From: Enorma massiliensis phI
Lineage (GTDB): Bacteria; Actinomycetota; Coriobacteriia; Coriobacteriales; Coriobacteriaceae
Direction of reading: 5' to 3'
DNA: 64,000 nt
Assembly: GCF_000311845.1 (NCBI RefSeq)
Contig: NZ_HE978574.1
Span: 1,145,248 to 1,209,247 of the forward strand
How positions within the stretch are numbered: position 1 is the first letter of the stretch; the number at the start of each line of letters is the position of its first letter. Below are positions 62,514 through 64,000 of the stretch, piece after piece. The notes beneath the pieces are model-generated. The model did no database searches, was not told the origin of the DNA, and saw nothing but the letters and a program-made list of their open reading frames with translations. A program made the translations under genes and the position numbers.

Positions 62514-62714
62514 ATGGCAAAAAGACCCGTACCATTGTACGACTTTAAGGCTTTCGGGGCAGCTATAAAAGCCGCGAGAAATGAATACGGCGAGAGCCGC
62601 AAAAAGGTAAGCGACGAGTTATATATTTCCCCGCGCTACCTTGCGAATTCTATAGAGAGGGTGAGGGGGAAGGTGAGTAGAGAAGGTGGGGCGGCCTCGG
62701 GATGTTTCTTCTGA
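62514..62714 (+). pseudogene. Truncated Orf9-like HTH protein (Tn916 type)
   Basis: From ATG 62514 (AGGGTGA upstream; ATG 62508 possible). YDFKAFGAAIKAARNEYGESRKKVSDELYISPRYLAN resembles the N-terminal XRE-type HTH of Tn916 Orf9, the repressor transcribed opposite to orf7. Similarity ends near residue 48 (about 62655), and the frame then runs into hairpin element C. The C-terminal half is lost, so it is probably non-functional. Confidence 0.75.
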
Positions 62715-62785
62715 GTGCTTCCGCAGGATTTCAGCGAAAGCTGAAATCCGAGGACCAGCGAAGAAGAAACATCCCGAGGCCGCCC
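62689..62785 (-). repeat. Hairpin element copy C (two-box family), right edge of the island
   Basis: 97 bp in inverse orientation to copy B. A perfect 22-bp outer stem (62689-62710 with 62764-62785), inner 9-10-bp hairpin with GAAA/TTTC loop, box 1 identical (CTTCGCTGGTCCTCG on the minus strand, 62749-62763) and box 2 as CTGCGGAAGCACTCAG (62711-62726), two changes from A and B. It begins 15 bases after the ispG stop on the ispG sense strand. Confidence 0.9.
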
Positions 62786-62800
62786 GGGTAGCAACGTTCC

Positions 62801-63865
62801 TTACAGCTTCTCGATTTCCTCCATGAGTGCATCAGCAATCTGGCTCTCGGGAATCTTGCGCACTGGTTGGCCGTGCTTGAAGAGCAGGGCGCTCCCCTTT
62901 CCACATGCTACGCCGACATCCGCATCGGACGCCTCACCGGGACCGTTCACCACGCAGCCCATCACAGCGACTGAAATGGGCTTCTCGCACGTGCGGAGGC
63001 GCTTCTCAACCTCTTGGGCAATGGGGATGAGGTCAACCTGGGTTCTGCCGCAGGTTGGGCAGGAAACGAGCTCAGGCCCGCGTCGACGAATGCCGAGGCA
63101 CTGCAGGATGCCCCAGGCTACCGGCGGCTCCTCGGTTGGATCGGCTGTCAGCGAGACGCGAAGGGTGTCGCCGATGCCTTCAGCAAGAAGCACGCCGAGC
63201 CCCACGGCGCTCTTTATGGTGCCCTGCTGAACGGTTCCCGCCTCAGTGACTCCGATGTGAAGCGGAATATGAGGAAGCTCACGAGAGAGCGCCCGATAGG
63301 TCTCAATCGTCGTTGGCACGCTATGGGCCTTAGCAGAGAGCACGATGTCTTTGAAGCCGCGCGCCTCGAAATGCTCGACAAAGCGGAGCGACGAGGCAAC
63401 GAGTTTCTCGGGCTGCGTGAGGTCGTCGCGAGATGCAAGGTCCTCTTCTAGCGATCCGGCGTTCACGCCGATGCGAATGGCTGCCCCGGCCGCACCTGCG
63501 GCATCGATGACAGCATCAACCTTTTCCCAGGAACCGATATTGCCGGGGTTGATTCTCAGCTTCGCCGCGCCGGCGTCAACCGCGGCGATGGCAAGGCGAT
63601 AGTCGAAATGGATGTCGGCGATGATGGGAACCGGAGAGGCGTCGCATATCGCTTTGAAGCTGTCGATGGCGGCGCGGTTGGGAAGCGTGACGCGAACGAC
63701 GTCGCAGCCTCCGTCGGCGAGTGCGCGAATCTGGTCGAGTGTGGCCTCGGTATCTGAGGTAGGCGTACAGGTCATCGACTGGACGACCACAGGCGCTCCC
63801 CCACCGATCTGCACCGATCCGACCATGACCGGGCGCGTAAGCTCACGCGGAAGCGACGTAGGCAT
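62801..63865 (-). CDS. ispG: 4-hydroxy-3-methylbut-2-en-1-yl diphosphate synthase IspG
   Basis: 354 aa from ATG 63865. The TIM barrel starts VMVGSVQIGGGAPVVVQSMTCT; Fe-S cysteines are in SCPTCGRTQVD and MGCVVNGPGEA. It reduces MEcPP to HMBPP in the MEP isoprenoid pathway, one step before IspH. It follows rseP by 16 bp. The final gene of a dxr-rseP-ispG-proS type cluster is separated from proS by the island. Confidence 0.96.
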   Translation of the reverse strand: MPTSLPRELTRPVMVGSVQIGGGAPVVVQSMTCTPTSDTEATLDQIRALADGGCDVVRVTLPNRAAIDSFKAICDASPVPIIADIHFDYRLAIAAVDAGAAKLRINPGNIGSWEKVDAVIDAAGAAGAAIRIGVNAGSLEEDLASRDDLTQPEKLVASSLRFVEHFEARGFKDIVLSAKAHSVPTTIETYRALSRELPHIPLHIGVTEAGTVQQGTIKSAVGLGVLLAEGIGDTLRVSLTADPTEEPPVAWGILQCLGIRRRGPELVSCPTCGRTQVDLIPIAQEVEKRLRTCEKPISVAVMGCVVNGPGEASDADVGVACGKGSALLFKHGQPVRKIPESQIADALMEEIEKL

Positions 63866-63881
63866 ACTCGAAGCCTCCCTG

Positions 63882-64000
63882 CTACAGAATGAACCGAATG
63901 ATGTCGTTGCGAAGGACGAAGACGAAGAGCGCGAGGAACAAAGCGACGCCCACATAAGAGATCGCGGACTGCACGTTCAAAGGAACCTCGCGCCTCGTGA
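63882..64000 (-). CDS. rseP: RIP metalloprotease RseP, C-terminal end
   Basis: Only the last ~39 codons are in the window; the gene continues beyond 64000. The end is a membrane helix (SYVGVALFLALFVFVLRNDI then IRFIL-stop), as at the C-terminus of RseP/YaeL site-2 proteases. Position before ispG is the standard order. The call rests on this helix and context. Confidence 0.65.
   Translation of the reverse strand, partial: TRREVPLNVQSAISYVGVALFLALFVFVLRNDIIRFIL

Larger units (their letters stand above)
60053..62688. mobile_element. Remnant of a Tn916-type conjugative transposon
   Basis: The stretch is clearly more AT-rich than its flanks and splits the expected ispG-proS order. It keeps two Tn916-type regulatory gene relics, an Orf7-like sigma factor (60128-60460) and an Orf9-like HTH gene (62514-62714), both broken at their outer ends next to hairpin elements B and C. 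Between them is an attenuated cargo operon. No integrase, excisionase, relaxase or tet gene remains, so it should not move by itself. Exact ends cannot be fixed; about 60053-60127 next to copy B and 62655-62688 next to copy C are of uncertain origin. Confidence 0.75.

Noticed and set aside
60053-62688. A tet(M)-type tetracycline resistance gene
   Set aside because: The leader architecture is similar, but no ribosome-protection GTPase is encoded in the island.
59951-62785. Hairpins B and C as terminal inverted repeats of one insertion sequence
   Set aside because: Their outer stems have unrelated sequences, copy A stands alone 49 kb away, and there is no transposase between them.

Overview
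This window is chromosome from a high-G+C Gram-positive bacterium. The gene content and order (hemW-dnaJ-mtaB-phoH-ybeY-dgkA-era-recO; pnp-rnj-ftsK-rodZ-yajQ-rimO-pgsA-cinA-recA-recX-rny-spoVS-miaB-miaA-hflX; scpA-scpB-rluB-cmk-plsC-ispH-der-plsY-gpsA) mixes Firmicute-like synteny with actinobacterial traits such as an FHA/FtsR-type MerR pair. I infer a gut member of the Coriobacteriia (Collinsella-like). No rRNA gene is present to prove this.

Layout. 1-29389 is almost entirely + strand housekeeping: chaperones (one DnaJ unusually membrane-anchored), three methylthiotransferases (mtaB, rimO, miaB), and RNA maturation and decay (ybeY, pnp, rnj, rny). It also holds chromosome segregation and cell shape (ftsK, rodZ-like), recombination and SOS functions (recO, recA, recX), lipid synthesis (pgsA, dgkA), and a GHKL ATPase next to spoVS. 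29425-39877 is mixed. A divergent lexA / LysM-protein pair with LexA boxes is followed by nrdR-dut, a purine permease, trxB, degV, a DUF1836 gene, apt, and an FtsR-like MerR / FHA / CDP-alcohol transferase cluster. 39962-56911 is a long minus-strand block: tRNA-Pro, coaBC, a zinc-ribbon coiled-coil protein, nif3, a cysteine desulfurase, rpe, gpsA, plsY, der, a DUF512 protein, ispH, plsC, cmk, rluB, scpBA, an M50 protease and an ABC-F ATPase. 57079-57985 is a tRNA cluster with two identical, convergent tRNA-Ala(GGC) genes. proS follows, and ispG and the end of rseP close the window.

An AT-rich foreign island (about 60053-62688) separates proS from ispG. It keeps pieces of a Tn916-type conjugative transposon: a truncated Orf7-like sigma factor and a truncated Orf9-like HTH protein. 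Between them is a small operon: promoter, 8-codon leader peptide, two nested attenuator/terminator hairpins, a Cys-rich KTR protein, a 53-aa protein, and a short RlmN/Cfr-type radical SAM methyltransferase. The methyltransferase reading frame is broken exactly at a slippery A AAA AAT heptamer. The architecture is that of a ribosome-stalling-inducible resistance operon.

Three copies of an unusual hairpin element (10834-10919, 59951-60047, 62689-62785) share two invariant internal boxes. Their stems have unrelated sequences that are nevertheless self-complementary. Two of the copies bracket the foreign island in opposite orientation. I regard this family and the attenuated operon as the most interesting content of the window.
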